Shown piece by piece: positions 1 to 9,789 of a stretch of 64,000 nucleotides of DNA (its first letter is position 1; each line of letters opens with the position of its first letter). Both the position numbers and the translations under genes were made by a program. This DNA is from Methylobacterium currus (GTDB lineage Bacteria; Pseudomonadota; Alphaproteobacteria; Rhizobiales; Beijerinckiaceae). The stretch is from assembly GCF_003058325.1 (NCBI RefSeq), contig NZ_CP028843.1, positions 208,501 through 272,500 of the forward strand. The letters run 5' to 3'. The notes below the pieces were generated by a model. That model made no database searches. It was given only the letters and a program-made list of their open reading frames with translations, and was not told where the DNA came from.

Positions 1-2
1 AG

Positions 3-1085
3 AGGATCGCGCCGCGGGCCGAGGAGATCGACCGCACCAACACCTTCCCGCGCGACCTCTGGCCCGAGATGGGCGCGCTGGGGCTGCACGGCATCACGGT
101 CGAGGAGGAGTATGGCGGCCTCGGCCTCGGCTACCTCGCCCATTGCGTGGCGATGGAGGAGGTGTCGCGCGCCTCGGCCTCGGTCGGCCTGTCCTACGGC
201 GCGCATTCGAACCTGTGCGTCAACCAGATCCGCCGCAACGGCTCGGACGTCCAGAAGCAGAAGTATCTCCCCAAGCTCATCTCCGGCGAGCATGTCGGGG
301 CGCTCGCCATGTCGGAGCCGGGCGCCGGCTCGGACGTGGTGTCGATGCGCACCCGCGCCGAGAAGAAGGGCGACCGCTACGTCCTGACCGGCTCCAAGAT
401 GTGGATCACCAACGGCCCGGTCGCCGAGACCCTGGTGGTCTACGCCAAGACCGATCCGCAGGCGGGTCCCCGCGGCATCACCGCCTTCCTGGTCGAGAAG
501 GGCATGAAGGGGTTTTCGACCGCCCAGAAGCTCGACAAGCTCGGCATGCGCGGCTCGGATACCTGCGAGCTGGTGTTCGAGGAGTGTGAGATTCCCGAGG
601 AGAACGTGCTCGGCCAGGTCGGCCGCGGCGTCAACGTGCTGATGTCGGGCCTCGATTACGAGCGCGCGGTGCTGGCGGCGGGGCCGCTCGGCATCATGCA
701 GGCCTGCCTCGACGTGGTGATGCCCTACGTCCACGAGCGCAAGCAGTTCGGGCAGGCGATCGGCGAGTTCCAGCTCGTCCAGGGCAAGCTCGCCGACATG
801 TACGTCTCGACCAACGCCGCCAAGGCCTATGTCTACGCGGTGGCGCAGGCCTGCGACCGCGGCGAGACCACCCGCGAGGACGCTGCCGGCGCGATCCTCT
901 ACGCCGCCGAGCGGGCGACGCAATGCGCGCTCGACGCGATCCAGCTCCTGGGCGGCAACGGCTACATCAACGACTATCCGACCGGGCGCCTGCTCCGCGA
1001 CGCCAAGCTCTACGAGATCGGCGCCGGCACCAGCGAGATCCGCCGGATGCTGATCGGCCGCGAGCTCTTCGCCAAATCCGCCTGA
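3..1085 (+). CDS. ivd: Isovaleryl-CoA dehydrogenase (5' end outside window)
   Basis: This flavoprotein oxidises isovaleryl-CoA to 3-methylcrotonyl-CoA in leucine breakdown and passes electrons to ETF. The frame is open from base 3, so the start lies upstream; about 360 of the family's usual 390 residues are visible. Seen: [10 protein letters not shown] near the start, the flavin/substrate segment [17 protein letters not shown], the [15 protein letters not shown] helix carrying the Glu that acts as catalytic base in isovaleryl-CoA dehydrogenases, and the C-terminal [17 protein letters not shown]. The DYER context favours isovaleryl-CoA over short-chain acyl-CoA dehydrogenases. The carboxylase subunit that uses the product pathway starts 11 bases downstream, so co-transcription is likely. 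Confidence 0.93.
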   Translation, partial: RIAPRAEEIDRTNTFPRDLWPEMGALGLHGITVEEEYGGLGLGYLAHCVAMEEVSRASASVGLSYGAHSNLCVNQIRRNGSDVQKQKYLPKLISGEHVGALAMSEPGAGSDVVSMRTRAEKKGDRYVLTGSKMWITNGPVAETLVVYAKTDPQAGPRGITAFLVEKGMKGFSTAQKLDKLGMRGSDTCELVFEECEIPEENVLGQVGRGVNVLMSGLDYERAVLAAGPLGIMQACLDVVMPYVHERKQFGQAIGEFQLVQGKLADMYVSTNAAKAYVYAVAQACDRGETTREDAAGAILYAAERATQCALDAIQLLGGNGYINDYPTGRLLRDAKLYEIGAGTSEIRRMLIGRELFAKSA

Positions 1086-1096
1086 GGTCGCACCCG

Positions 1097-2704
1097 ATGC
1101 CGGTCATCCCCACCAGCGCCGACCTCGCCTCCGGGGCGGCGGAGCAGAACCGCGCCGCTTGGGGCGAGCTGCGCGCCAGCCTGAAGGCCCACCGCGCCAA
1201 GGCCGCCGCCGGCGGGCCGGAGCGCGCCCGCGAGCGCCATGTCGCCCGCGGCAAGCTCCTGCCCCGCGACCGGGTCTTACGCCTGCTCGATCCGGGCTCG
1301 CCCTTCCTTGAGGTCGGAGCGCTCGCCGCGAACGGGCTCTACGGCGAGGACATCCACGCCGCCGGCATCATCACCGGCATCGGCCGGGTGGCGGGCCGCG
1401 AGGTGATGGTGGTCTGCAACGACGCCACCATCAAGGGCGGCACCTACTACCCGCTCACTGTCAAGAAGCACCTGCGGGCGCAGGAGATCGCGCTCCAGAA
1501 CCGCCTGCCCTGCCTCTATCTCGTCGATTCCGGCGGCGCCAACCTGCCGCAGCAGACCGAGGTCTTTCCCGACCGCGAGCATTTCGGCCGCATCTTCTAC
1601 AACCAGGCGCAGATGTCGGCCGCCGGCATCCCGCAGATCGCCTGCGTGATGGGCTCCTGCACCGCCGGCGGCGCCTACGTGCCGGCGATGTCGGACGAGA
1701 GCGTGATCGTGCGCCGCCAGGGCACGATCTTCCTCGGCGGCCCGCCGCTGGTGAAGGCCGCGACCGGCGAGGTGGTAAGCGCCGAGGATCTCGGCGGCGC
1801 CGACGTCCATGCCCGCCTCTCCGGCGTCGCCGACCACTACGCCACCGACGATTCCCACGCGCTGGCGATCCTGCGCCGCATCGTCGGGGGCCTCAACACC
1901 GTCAAGCGCCCCGACCTCGACATCGCCGCCCCGGTCGATCCGGCCTACGACGTGGCCGACCTCGACGCCCTGGTGCCGACCGACCTGCGCAAGCAGTACG
2001 ACGCCCGCGAGCTGATCGCCCGCCTCGTCGACGGCTCGGAGTTCGACGAGTTCAAGCGGCTCTACGGCACCACCCTGGTCACGGGCTTCGCCCGGCTGCA
2101 CGGCATGCCGGTCGGGATCCTGGCCAATAACGGCATCCTCTACTCGGAGAGCGCGCTGAAAGGCGCGCACTTCATCGAATTGTGTTGCCAGCGGCGGATC
2201 CCGCTGGTCTTCCTCCAGAACATCTCCGGCTTCATGGTCGGGCGGGAGGTCGAGGCCGGCGGCATCGCCAAGAACGGCGCCAAGCTCGTCACGGCGGTCG
2301 CCACGGCGGCGGTGCCGAAGCTCACGCTGATCGTCGGCGGCTCGTACGGCGCGGGCAATTACGGCATGTGCGGCCGGGCCTACTCTCCCCGGTTCCTGTT
2401 CGCCTGGCCGAACTCGCGCATCTCCGTCATGGGCGCCGAGCAGGCGGCGAGCGTGCTCGCCACCGTCAAGCGCGACAACATCGAGGCCAATGGGGGCGCC
2501 TGGAGCCCGGAGGAGGAGGAGGCGTTCAAGGCGCCGATCCGCGCCGGGTTCGAGGAGGAGGGCTCGCCCTACTACGCCACCGCGCGGCTGTGGGACGACG
2601 GCATCATCCTGCCGGAGGAGACGCGCCGCGTGCTCGCCCTCTCGCTCTCGGCCTGCCTCAACGCGCCGGTGCCGGAGACCCGGTTCGGCCTGTTCCGGAT
2701 GTGA
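1097..2704 (+). CDS. mccB: Methylcrotonyl-CoA carboxylase, carboxyltransferase (beta) subunit
   Basis: Moves the carboxyl group from carboxybiotin to 3-methylcrotonyl-CoA, giving 3-methylglutaconyl-CoA. The 535-residue protein has the two crotonase-like carboxyltransferase halves: [20 protein letters not shown] and [14 protein letters not shown] in the first, [11 protein letters not shown] and [16 protein letters not shown] in the second. The [10 protein letters not shown] stretch and overall length are typical of MccB rather than propionyl-CoA carboxylase beta. The ATG at 1097 gives the canonical MPVI N-terminus; the frame is open further upstream but that part overlaps the dehydrogenase. 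It sits between ivd and mccA, the usual bacterial order. Confidence 0.95.
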   Translation: MPVIPTSADLASGAAEQNRAAWGELRASLKAHRAKAAAGGPERARERHVARGKLLPRDRVLRLLDPGSPFLEVGALAANGLYGEDIHAAGIITGIGRVAGREVMVVCNDATIKGGTYYPLTVKKHLRAQEIALQNRLPCLYLVDSGGANLPQQTEVFPDREHFGRIFYNQAQMSAAGIPQIACVMGSCTAGGAYVPAMSDESVIVRRQGTIFLGGPPLVKAATGEVVSAEDLGGADVHARLSGVADHYATDDSHALAILRRIVGGLNTVKRPDLDIAAPVDPAYDVADLDALVPTDLRKQYDARELIARLVDGSEFDEFKRLYGTTLVTGFARLHGMPVGILANNGILYSESALKGAHFIELCCQRRIPLVFLQNISGFMVGREVEAGGIAKNGAKLVTAVATAAVPKLTLIVGGSYGAGNYGMCGRAYSPRFLFAWPNSRISVMGAEQAASVLATVKRDNIEANGGAWSPEEEEAFKAPIRAGFEEEGSPYYATARLWDDGIILPEETRRVLALSLSACLNAPVPETRFGLFRM

Positions 2705-2711
2705 GGATGCC

Positions 2712-4654
<1,943 letters not shown>

Positions 4655-4658
<4 letters not shown>

Positions 4659-5149
4659 GCACGCTTCCCGCTTCGACCCACCCGCGTGGCGGGCTGTACT
4701 TCGAGGATTTCGAGGTCGGCGCGACCTTGCGCCATCGCCTCACCCGCACGGTGACGCAGATGGACAACATGCTGTTTTCCAACATGACGCTCAACCCGCA
4801 GCCGCTCCACATCGACGCGCATTTCTGCGCCACCGAGACCGAGTGGGGCAAACCGCTGATGAACTCGCTGTTCACGCTCGGGCTGATGATCGGCATCTCG
4901 GTCAACGACACCACCGTCGGCACCACGATCGGCAATCTCGGCATGACCGAGACCCGCTTCCCCGCCCCGCTGTTCGAGGGCGATACCGTGAGCGTGACCA
5001 CCGAGGTGGTAGCCAAGCGCGAATCGCGCTCGCGGCCTGAGGCCGGCATCGTCGAGTTCGTCCACCGCGCCTACAAGCAGGACGGGACGCTGGTGGCGGA
5101 GTGCCGCCGCCAGGCGATGATGCGCAAGCGCCCCGCGGCGGAGGCCTGA
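4655..5149 (+). CDS. MaoC-family (R)-specific hydratase/dehydratase
   Basis: A 164-residue single hot-dog protein of the MaoC family, which hydrates enoyl-CoA thioesters. Seen: GLYFEDFEVGATLRHRLTRT, NPQPLHIDAHFC (the hydratase-motif position, although the usual Asp/His pair should be confirmed by alignment), MNSLFTLGLMIGI and the C-terminal RQAMMRKR. It starts with GTG inside the mccA stop (4-base overlap). Its place straight after methylcrotonyl-CoA carboxylase suggests it hydrates a branched unsaturated CoA ester such as 3-methylglutaconyl-CoA. That substrate is inferred from position only; a mesaconyl-CoA-type substrate is the alternative. Confidence 0.85.
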
Positions 5150-5155
5150 GACCCC

Positions 5156-6022
5156 ATGCGCTCTCTGCTGTTCGTGCCCGGCGACTCCCCCCGCAAGCAG
5201 GAGAAGGGCCTGGAAGTCGGCGCCGACGCCCTGATCCTCGACCTGGAGGATTCCGTCGCGCTGGCGGAAAAGCCCAAGGCCCGCGAGGTCGCAGCCAGCT
5301 TCCTGGCGCGGATGCGGGATCAGGCCGGCCGGCCGGCGCTCTACGTGCGCGTCAACGCCCTCGACTCCGGCCTCACGGAGGACGACCTCGCGGCGGTGAT
5401 GCCGCACGCTCCCGACGGGATCATGCTGCCCAAGGCCGAGGGCGGTCCCAGCCTGGCGCATCTCGGCGCGCGCCTCGCGGTCCACGAGGCGCAAGCGGGC
5501 CTTCCCGACGGCGCCACCCGCATCCTGCCGATCGCCACCGAGACGGCGCGCGCGGTCTTCGCGCTGTCCACCCTGCCGGGATCGAGCCCGCGGCTTTCAG
5601 GCGTCACCTGGGGGGCGGAGGACCTGTCGGCCGATCTCGGCGCCGAGACCAACCGGGGAGAGGACGGGGCCTGGAGCGCGCCGTTCCAGCTCGCCCGCAA
5701 CCTGACGCTGATGGCGGCCGCCGCCGCCGAGGTCGACGCCATCGACACCATCAACGCCCATTTCCGCGATCTCGACGGCCTCGCCCGCGAGTGCCGCGCG
5801 GCGCGGCGCGACGGGTTCGTGGGCAAGATGGCGATCCACCCGGCGCAGGTCGCGGTGATCAACGAGGCCTTCACGCCGACCGGGGCGGCGATCGCCCATG
5901 CGCGGAAGGTCGTGGCGGCCTTCGCGCAGGCGCCGGGCGTCGGCGTCGTCGGGATCGACGGCGAGATGTTCGACCGGCCGCATCTGCGCCGGGCGGAGCG
6001 GCTGCTGGCGCGGGTGGGGTGA
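5156..6022 (+). CDS. CoA-ester lyase, CitE/HpcH-HpaI aldolase family
   Basis: A 288-residue TIM-barrel lyase of the citrate lyase beta/malyl-CoA lyase group, which cleaves 3-hydroxyacyl-CoA esters with a divalent metal. Signature pieces: RSLLFVPGDSPRKQEKG at the N-terminus, ADALILDLEDSVA, LYVRVNAL, GIMLPKAEG, the metal-site Glu region ATETARAVF and GKMAIHPAQV near the C-terminus. It follows the MaoC gene by six bases and closes the leucine cluster. No HMG-CoA lyase of the DRE-TIM type lies beside it, so it may split the hydroxyacyl-CoA made by the preceding genes. Citramalyl-CoA or malyl-CoA lyase activity is equally possible from sequence alone. Confidence 0.85.
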   Translation: MRSLLFVPGDSPRKQEKGLEVGADALILDLEDSVALAEKPKAREVAASFLARMRDQAGRPALYVRVNALDSGLTEDDLAAVMPHAPDGIMLPKAEGGPSLAHLGARLAVHEAQAGLPDGATRILPIATETARAVFALSTLPGSSPRLSGVTWGAEDLSADLGAETNRGEDGAWSAPFQLARNLTLMAAAAAEVDAIDTINAHFRDLDGLARECRAARRDGFVGKMAIHPAQVAVINEAFTPTGAAIAHARKVVAAFAQAPGVGVVGIDGEMFDRPHLRRAERLLARVG

Positions 6023-6421
6023 GGTGGCGCCGATGGAGGCAGACGGAAACGCGCTCGCCCGGCACACCCTGGAAGCGCTCGCTGTCGAGGAATTCCAGCC
6101 CGGACGGCGCTCGATGCCCTCCTGAAGGAGCGCAGTGTCCACACCGACTGTGATCAGCCGGAGCTGATGCAGGATCTGCGCGACCTCGATCGCCTCGGCC
6201 TGTGACGCCTTGGCTGCGGCCTCTACCGAACCCGATCCGGAGGGGCGCGAACCGCGGAGGTCAGATGGGCGCCATGACGTCACGGCATCGATGATGTCCA
6301 CGCTGACCGGGGCTCGGGTCGACAGGCAGGCACGCGGCCGGCGTCACCAGGAGCCCTTCGTTTCAACCCTGACGCACCGCGCGGCCAACGCGCGGGCCAT
6401 CCCCCGGGAGACCGCTCCGCC
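6023..6421. other. Intergenic stretch between lyase and PaaK-like gene
   Basis: About 400 bases with no convincing gene apart from the possible decayed ORF in its first half. The second half (6206-6421) shows no recognisable domain in any frame. It ends with a GGGAGA ribosome-binding site about ten bases before the next ATG. I see no strong terminator hairpin. Confidence 0.5.
6033..6205 (+). pseudogene. Possible frameshifted small ORF downstream of the CoA-ester lyase
   Basis: An ATG at 6033 with a GAGGTGG ribosome-site candidate opens a 30-codon frame ending at 6125. From about 6107 another frame stays open to a TGA at 6203-6205 and reads like protein (ALDALLKERS, then LMQDLRDLDRLGL). One base of shift near 6105 would join the two halves into a protein of about 57 residues. 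I do not recognise it. It may be a decayed gene, or two chance frames in GC-rich DNA. Confidence 0.22.
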
Positions 6422-7612
6422 ATGTCCCACGCCACCCCCGAAGCCGCCCTCTTTGCCCGCCTGCCCGACGCCCTCGCGGCCGCCCTGAGCGCCCCCGCCT
6501 ACGCCGCCCACCTCGCCGGGATCGACCCCGCCTCGGTGACCGACCGGGCGGCGCTCGCCCGCCTGCCGGTCCTGCGCAAGGGCGAGATGCCGGCGCGCCA
6601 GCGCGAGGCCCTGCCCTTCGGCGGCTTCGTGCCGGGGCCGGCCGGGGGGTTCGCCCGCCTGTTCACCTCGCCCGGGCCGATCTTCGAGCCGCAGCGGGCG
6701 GGCGAGGATCCGTGGGGCGGCGCGCCGGCGCTCGAAGCCGCGGGCTTCCGGGCCGGCGAGGTGGTGCTCAACACCTTCGGCTATCACCTGACGCCGGGCG
6801 GATTCATCTTCGACACCGCCGCCCGGGCACTCGGCTGCGCGGTGATCCCGGCCGGGCCGGGCAACACCGAGCAGCAGCTCGACCTGATCGAGGCCTACCG
6901 TCCCGCCGGCTATGTCGGCACGCCGGATTTCCTCAAGGTGCTGCTCGATGCCGGCGCCAAGGCCGGGCGGGACGTGTCGTCGATCACCAAGGCCCTGGTC
7001 TCGGGCGCCGCCTTCCCGCCGTCGCTCCAGGCCGAGCTCCGGGAGCGCGGCATCGCCGCCTGCCAGGCCTACGCCACCGCCGATGTCGGCTTCATCGCCT
7101 ACGAGACGCCGGGGGAACCCGGCCTCCTCGTCAATGACGGGCTGATCCTCGAGATCGTGCGGCCGGGCACCGGCGATCCGGTGCCGGAGGGCGAGGTCGG
7201 CGAGATCGTCGTCACGGTGCTCGACCTCGACCGGCCGCTGATCCGCTACGCCCTCGGCGACCTCACGGCGGCCCTGCCGGCAGAGGGTGACCGCAGCCGC
7301 ATCCGCGGCTGGATGGGCCGGGCCGACCAGGCCGCCAAGGTGAAGGGCATGTTCGTGCGCCCCGAGCAGGTCGCCGAGATCGCCCGCCGCCATCCGGAAC
7401 TCGGGCGCCTGCGCCTCGTGGTGACCCGGGCCGACGAGGCCGACGTCATGACCCTGCGGGCGGAGGCCGGGACGGCGGAATCCGCCCTGGCGGAGGCGGT
7501 GGCCGAGACCCTGCGGGCGGTGACGAAGCTGCGCGGCACGGTCGCGCTCGTGCCCCCCGGCACCCTGCCGAACGACGGCAAGGTCATCGCCGACGAACGG
7601 CCGGTGGGCTGA
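6422..7612 (+). CDS. Phenylacetate-CoA ligase-like adenylate-forming enzyme
   Basis: A 396-residue member of the PaaK branch of AMP-dependent ligases, which adenylate an aryl or alkyl acid and transfer it to CoA. Seen: the family's N-terminal LARLPVLRKGEM, LNTFGYHLTPGGFIFD, AGYVGTPDFLKVLL, LVNDGLILEIV, RPLIRYALGDLT and the small C-terminal domain GWMGRADQAAKVKGMFVRPEQV. The P-loop is LFTSPGPIFEP, not the usual TSGTTG, so activity or substrate may differ from true phenylacetate-CoA ligase. It is shorter than typical PaaK (about 430). No phenylacetate genes lie nearby. The ATG at 6422 follows a GGGAGA site. Confidence 0.8.
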   Translation: MSHATPEAALFARLPDALAAALSAPAYAAHLAGIDPASVTDRAALARLPVLRKGEMPARQREALPFGGFVPGPAGGFARLFTSPGPIFEPQRAGEDPWGGAPALEAAGFRAGEVVLNTFGYHLTPGGFIFDTAARALGCAVIPAGPGNTEQQLDLIEAYRPAGYVGTPDFLKVLLDAGAKAGRDVSSITKALVSGAAFPPSLQAELRERGIAACQAYATADVGFIAYETPGEPGLLVNDGLILEIVRPGTGDPVPEGEVGEIVVTVLDLDRPLIRYALGDLTAALPAEGDRSRIRGWMGRADQAAKVKGMFVRPEQVAEIARRHPELGRLRLVVTRADEADVMTLRAEAGTAESALAEAVAETLRAVTKLRGTVALVPPGTLPNDGKVIADERPVG

Positions 7613-7618
7613 GGCGCC

Positions 7619-7649
7619 GGGCGGCGGCGCACCCCCGTGCCCGCCGCCC
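7619..7649 (+). terminator. GC hairpin after the PaaK-like gene
   Basis: GGGCGGCGG (7619-7627) pairs with CCGCCGCCC (7641-7649), and GCAC/GTGC extends the stem around a CCCC loop. It begins a few bases after the stop at 7612. No immediate T run follows; a T6 tract lies about 20 bases further on. A transcription terminator is likely but not certain. Confidence 0.5.
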
Positions 7650-7877
7650 CGCAAAAGGGCTCATCCTGTTTTTTCGAAAAGTCATTCTCAAATCCAATAC
7701 ATCGGCGTTCGCCGCATCCTCTTCAAGACGACGCAAACCGACCAATTCGCGTTAGAACATCGTCCAGCGTCACCCTTTCGCTGCGGGCCGCTCGATTTTT
7801 CGTCGACCCGATTTACGCTCCACGTTGATGTCGCTCTAGGTTGTGATAGTGTCCATTCCCGAATCGGGAGCGGGCGC

Positions 7878-8723
7878 ATGTCGAACGTGGCGGGCAAAGC
7901 CTATGGCATGAACGTCGTGACGCCGATCCGGCCGCGCTGGACTTGGCTCAATCGCTTCATCTTCATGGTGTCGCGGGTGTTTCCAGGGTCTCTGTCAGGT
8001 CTTCTCGGCCTGTCGCTGATCCATTTCGCCCGCTGGGTGATCATCCGGCGCGATCAGTGGCCCCAGCGCGGACAGCCGAAACAGGTGCTCGCCAACGATT
8101 ACATGCTGTTCTGCAGCAACTTCAACGGCACCTGGGACCAGTATATCGACGCCTTCGCGGACGGAATCCCCAACGGGCTCGATCTGTTCTGGTACTGCAG
8201 CACCAAGTACCCGAACTCGATCCCGATCACCCCGTTCAAGTCGTACATCCGGGCGAACCAGGTCGATACCGGCTACTACTACAACGCGACGCCGGGCAGC
8301 GGCCAGCGCGACATCAAGCGGGCGCTGCAGCTCGCCGCCGCCCTGCGGGCGGTGACGGCCGGGACCGACGAGGCCTCCGCGGCGGCGTTCGACCGGGTGC
8401 TCGCCGAGAACCAGGGCTGCTTCGGCACTCCGGGCTACGGGCCGGTGGCGAGCCGCGACACCGCGATCGCCGACCTGCATCGCTGCGCCATGGTGCGGGC
8501 CCGCTGGGGCCGGGACGGCGAAGGGCCGCCTCGGGCGCAGGTCGTCGCGCCGGCCGCCGCCGCGGCGAGCATCCAGGCCGCCCCGCGCGCCGACGCGTCG
8601 GCCGCGCAGGCGGACGCAGCCGCGCAGGCGGACGCAGCCGCGCAGGCCGGAGAGGTCCGGGCCACCGTCGCGGCCCTGGTCAAGGGCCGCACCCGCCGCA
8701 GCGCCGCGCGCCGCCACGGCTAG
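7878..8723 (+). CDS. Unrecognised membrane-associated protein, first gene of the DyP cluster
   Basis: A 281-residue protein I cannot place in a family. Residues 21-56 are hydrophobic and aromatic (FIFMVSRVF, SGLLGLSLIHFARWVII) and could form a membrane anchor. A conserved-looking core follows: YMLFCSNFNGTWDQYIDAF, LFWYCSTKYPNSIPITPF and DTGYYYNATPG. The tail beyond about residue 220 is alanine-rich and has an in-frame 18-bp tandem repeat (AQADAA). The preceding 200 bases are AT-richer than the surroundings and probably hold the promoter. The next gene starts 11 bases downstream and the DyP peroxidase follows that, which suggests a shared function at the membrane. Confidence 0.75.
   Translation: MSNVAGKAYGMNVVTPIRPRWTWLNRFIFMVSRVFPGSLSGLLGLSLIHFARWVIIRRDQWPQRGQPKQVLANDYMLFCSNFNGTWDQYIDAFADGIPNGLDLFWYCSTKYPNSIPITPFKSYIRANQVDTGYYYNATPGSGQRDIKRALQLAAALRAVTAGTDEASAAAFDRVLAENQGCFGTPGYGPVASRDTAIADLHRCAMVRARWGRDGEGPPRAQVVAPAAAAASIQAAPRADASAAQADAAAQADAAAQAGEVRATVAALVKGRTRRSAARRHG
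8604..8645 (+). repeat. 18-bp in-frame tandem repeat
   Basis: Two exact copies of GCGCAGGCGGACGCAGCC (8604-8621 and 8622-8639) plus a partial third. They encode AQADAA repeats in the C-terminal tail of the first DyP-cluster gene. The unit is divisible by three, so copy-number change would lengthen or shorten the tail without shifting frame. Confidence 0.85.
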
Positions 8724-8734
8724 GGAGAGCTGAG

Positions 8735-9709
8735 ATGCCGAACCTCGACGGCGGCCACTACTTCTTCACCGCGATCGTGCCGATCAAGAACGACGTCGTC
8801 GTCGCGCATGAGGGCCTGCGCAGCTCGCCCGTCCACATGGTGCGCGAGGCGCTGGAGACGCTGCCCACCGCCCTGCAATCGCCGGAGGCGGTGAAGGTCG
8901 GGATCCAGAGCCCCTTCGCCCGCTCGCTGCGCACGCATTTCGCGCGGCTGGTCGTGCTCGACCAGCCGTTCTTCAACGGGCGCGACCACAGCGATGCGGT
9001 GGCGGACGCCCTGCGCGGGACCGACCTGCTGGCGCCGCAGGCCAACGACGTCCTCGCCTGCCCCTACCTCCTGGTGATGATCGACTTCGACCCGGAAGGG
9101 TCCGACCCGGCGCGGCACTATTGCGAGGAGCTCTGGACGCTGATGCCGCGCGAGCTCAAGGCGGTGTTCCGCTACTGCTACGGCTTCCCCGCCGTCCGCG
9201 ACGCCAAGACCTTCGCCGACTTCCTGCTACCGTGCCAGGTCGAGACGACGATGCCGTTCAACGACTACTGGGTGGGCGCGCCGGCGCTGCCGACGCTGTC
9301 GCGGTGGTGGCTGATCGCCCCGCCGGCCCTCGGCGTGGCGCTGCCGCTTCTCGCTGCCCTGCTCCACCGGGTGAGCTGGCCCGCCGGCCTGATCCTGGCG
9401 CTGGTGCTCGGCCTCGCGGGCCTCGCCGTCGATTACGGGATCGTGATGCGCCGCGGCGCCCGGCCGCTGCCGGCGGCGCCGGACGCGACCCTGCGGCACG
9501 TGCTGAAGGCGCTCTGCCTGCAGCAGGCCTTCACCCGCTTCGCCGTCGCCCAGCAGGGGGCCGCACCGCAGGCGCGCGGGGCGGCGTTCCGGGAGTTCCT
9601 GGCCGCCCACCGGCCGGCGGACCTCGACGGACCGACCCAGGCGCCGGGGGTGATCAGTGCAAGCGTGATCAGTGCAAGCGCGGTCGGCGCAAGCGTCGTC
9701 GGCAGCTGA
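8735..9709 (+). CDS. Unrecognised protein with two C-terminal membrane segments, second gene of the DyP cluster
   Basis: A 324-residue protein of unknown family. The soluble N-terminal part (about 1-185) opens with HYFFTAIVPIK and contains LRTHFARLVVLDQPFFNGRD, YLLVMIDFDPEG and VFRYCYGFP. Residues about 190-238 form two hydrophobic segments (LIAPPALGVALPLLAALL and AGLILALVLGLAGLAV), then an amphipathic tail ending in VISAS-type repeats. The N-terminal part has the look of a lipid- or ligand-handling domain, but I assign no function. It lies 11 bases after the previous gene and 80 bases before the DyP peroxidase. The ATG at 8735 follows a GGGAG site. Confidence 0.78.
   Translation: MPNLDGGHYFFTAIVPIKNDVVVAHEGLRSSPVHMVREALETLPTALQSPEAVKVGIQSPFARSLRTHFARLVVLDQPFFNGRDHSDAVADALRGTDLLAPQANDVLACPYLLVMIDFDPEGSDPARHYCEELWTLMPRELKAVFRYCYGFPAVRDAKTFADFLLPCQVETTMPFNDYWVGAPALPTLSRWWLIAPPALGVALPLLAALLHRVSWPAGLILALVLGLAGLAVDYGIVMRRGARPLPAAPDATLRHVLKALCLQQAFTRFAVAQQGAAPQARGAAFREFLAAHRPADLDGPTQAPGVISASVISASAVGASVVGS
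9650..9709 (+). repeat. 15-bp tandem repeat ending at a stop codon
   Basis: Two exact copies of GTGATCAGTGCAAGC (9650-9664, 9665-9679), a diverged third (9680-9694) and a remnant that ends in the TGA at 9707-9709. They encode VISAS/AVGAS units at the extreme C-terminus of the second DyP-cluster protein. Confidence 0.85.
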
Positions 9710-9740
9710 CTCCCCTCCTCGATCCCATCCTCCCGCCCAA

Positions 9741-9779
9741 GACATCACGGCGAGACATCACGGCGAGACATCACGGCGA
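9741..9779 (+). repeat. 13-bp tandem repeat in the DyP peroxidase leader
   Basis: Three exact copies of GACATCACGGCGA (9741-9753, 9754-9766, 9767-9779), then a partial GACACC. Each copy carries a GGCGAGA-like purine tract, and the last sits about eight bases before the ATG at 9790, so the array also forms the ribosome-binding region. Copy-number change would alter leader length and the number of ribosome-site copies. Confidence 0.85.
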
Positions 9780-9789
9780 GACACCAGGC

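Noticed and set aside
5597..6301. 234-residue minus-strand frame reaching into the 6.0-6.4 kb gap
   Set aside because: Most of it is antisense to the CoA-ester lyase; the part in the gap has no recognisable domain or ribosome site.
9741..9779. 13-bp array as regulator iterons of a plasmid origin
   Set aside because: No replication gene is nearby and the array overlaps the ribosome site of DyP.
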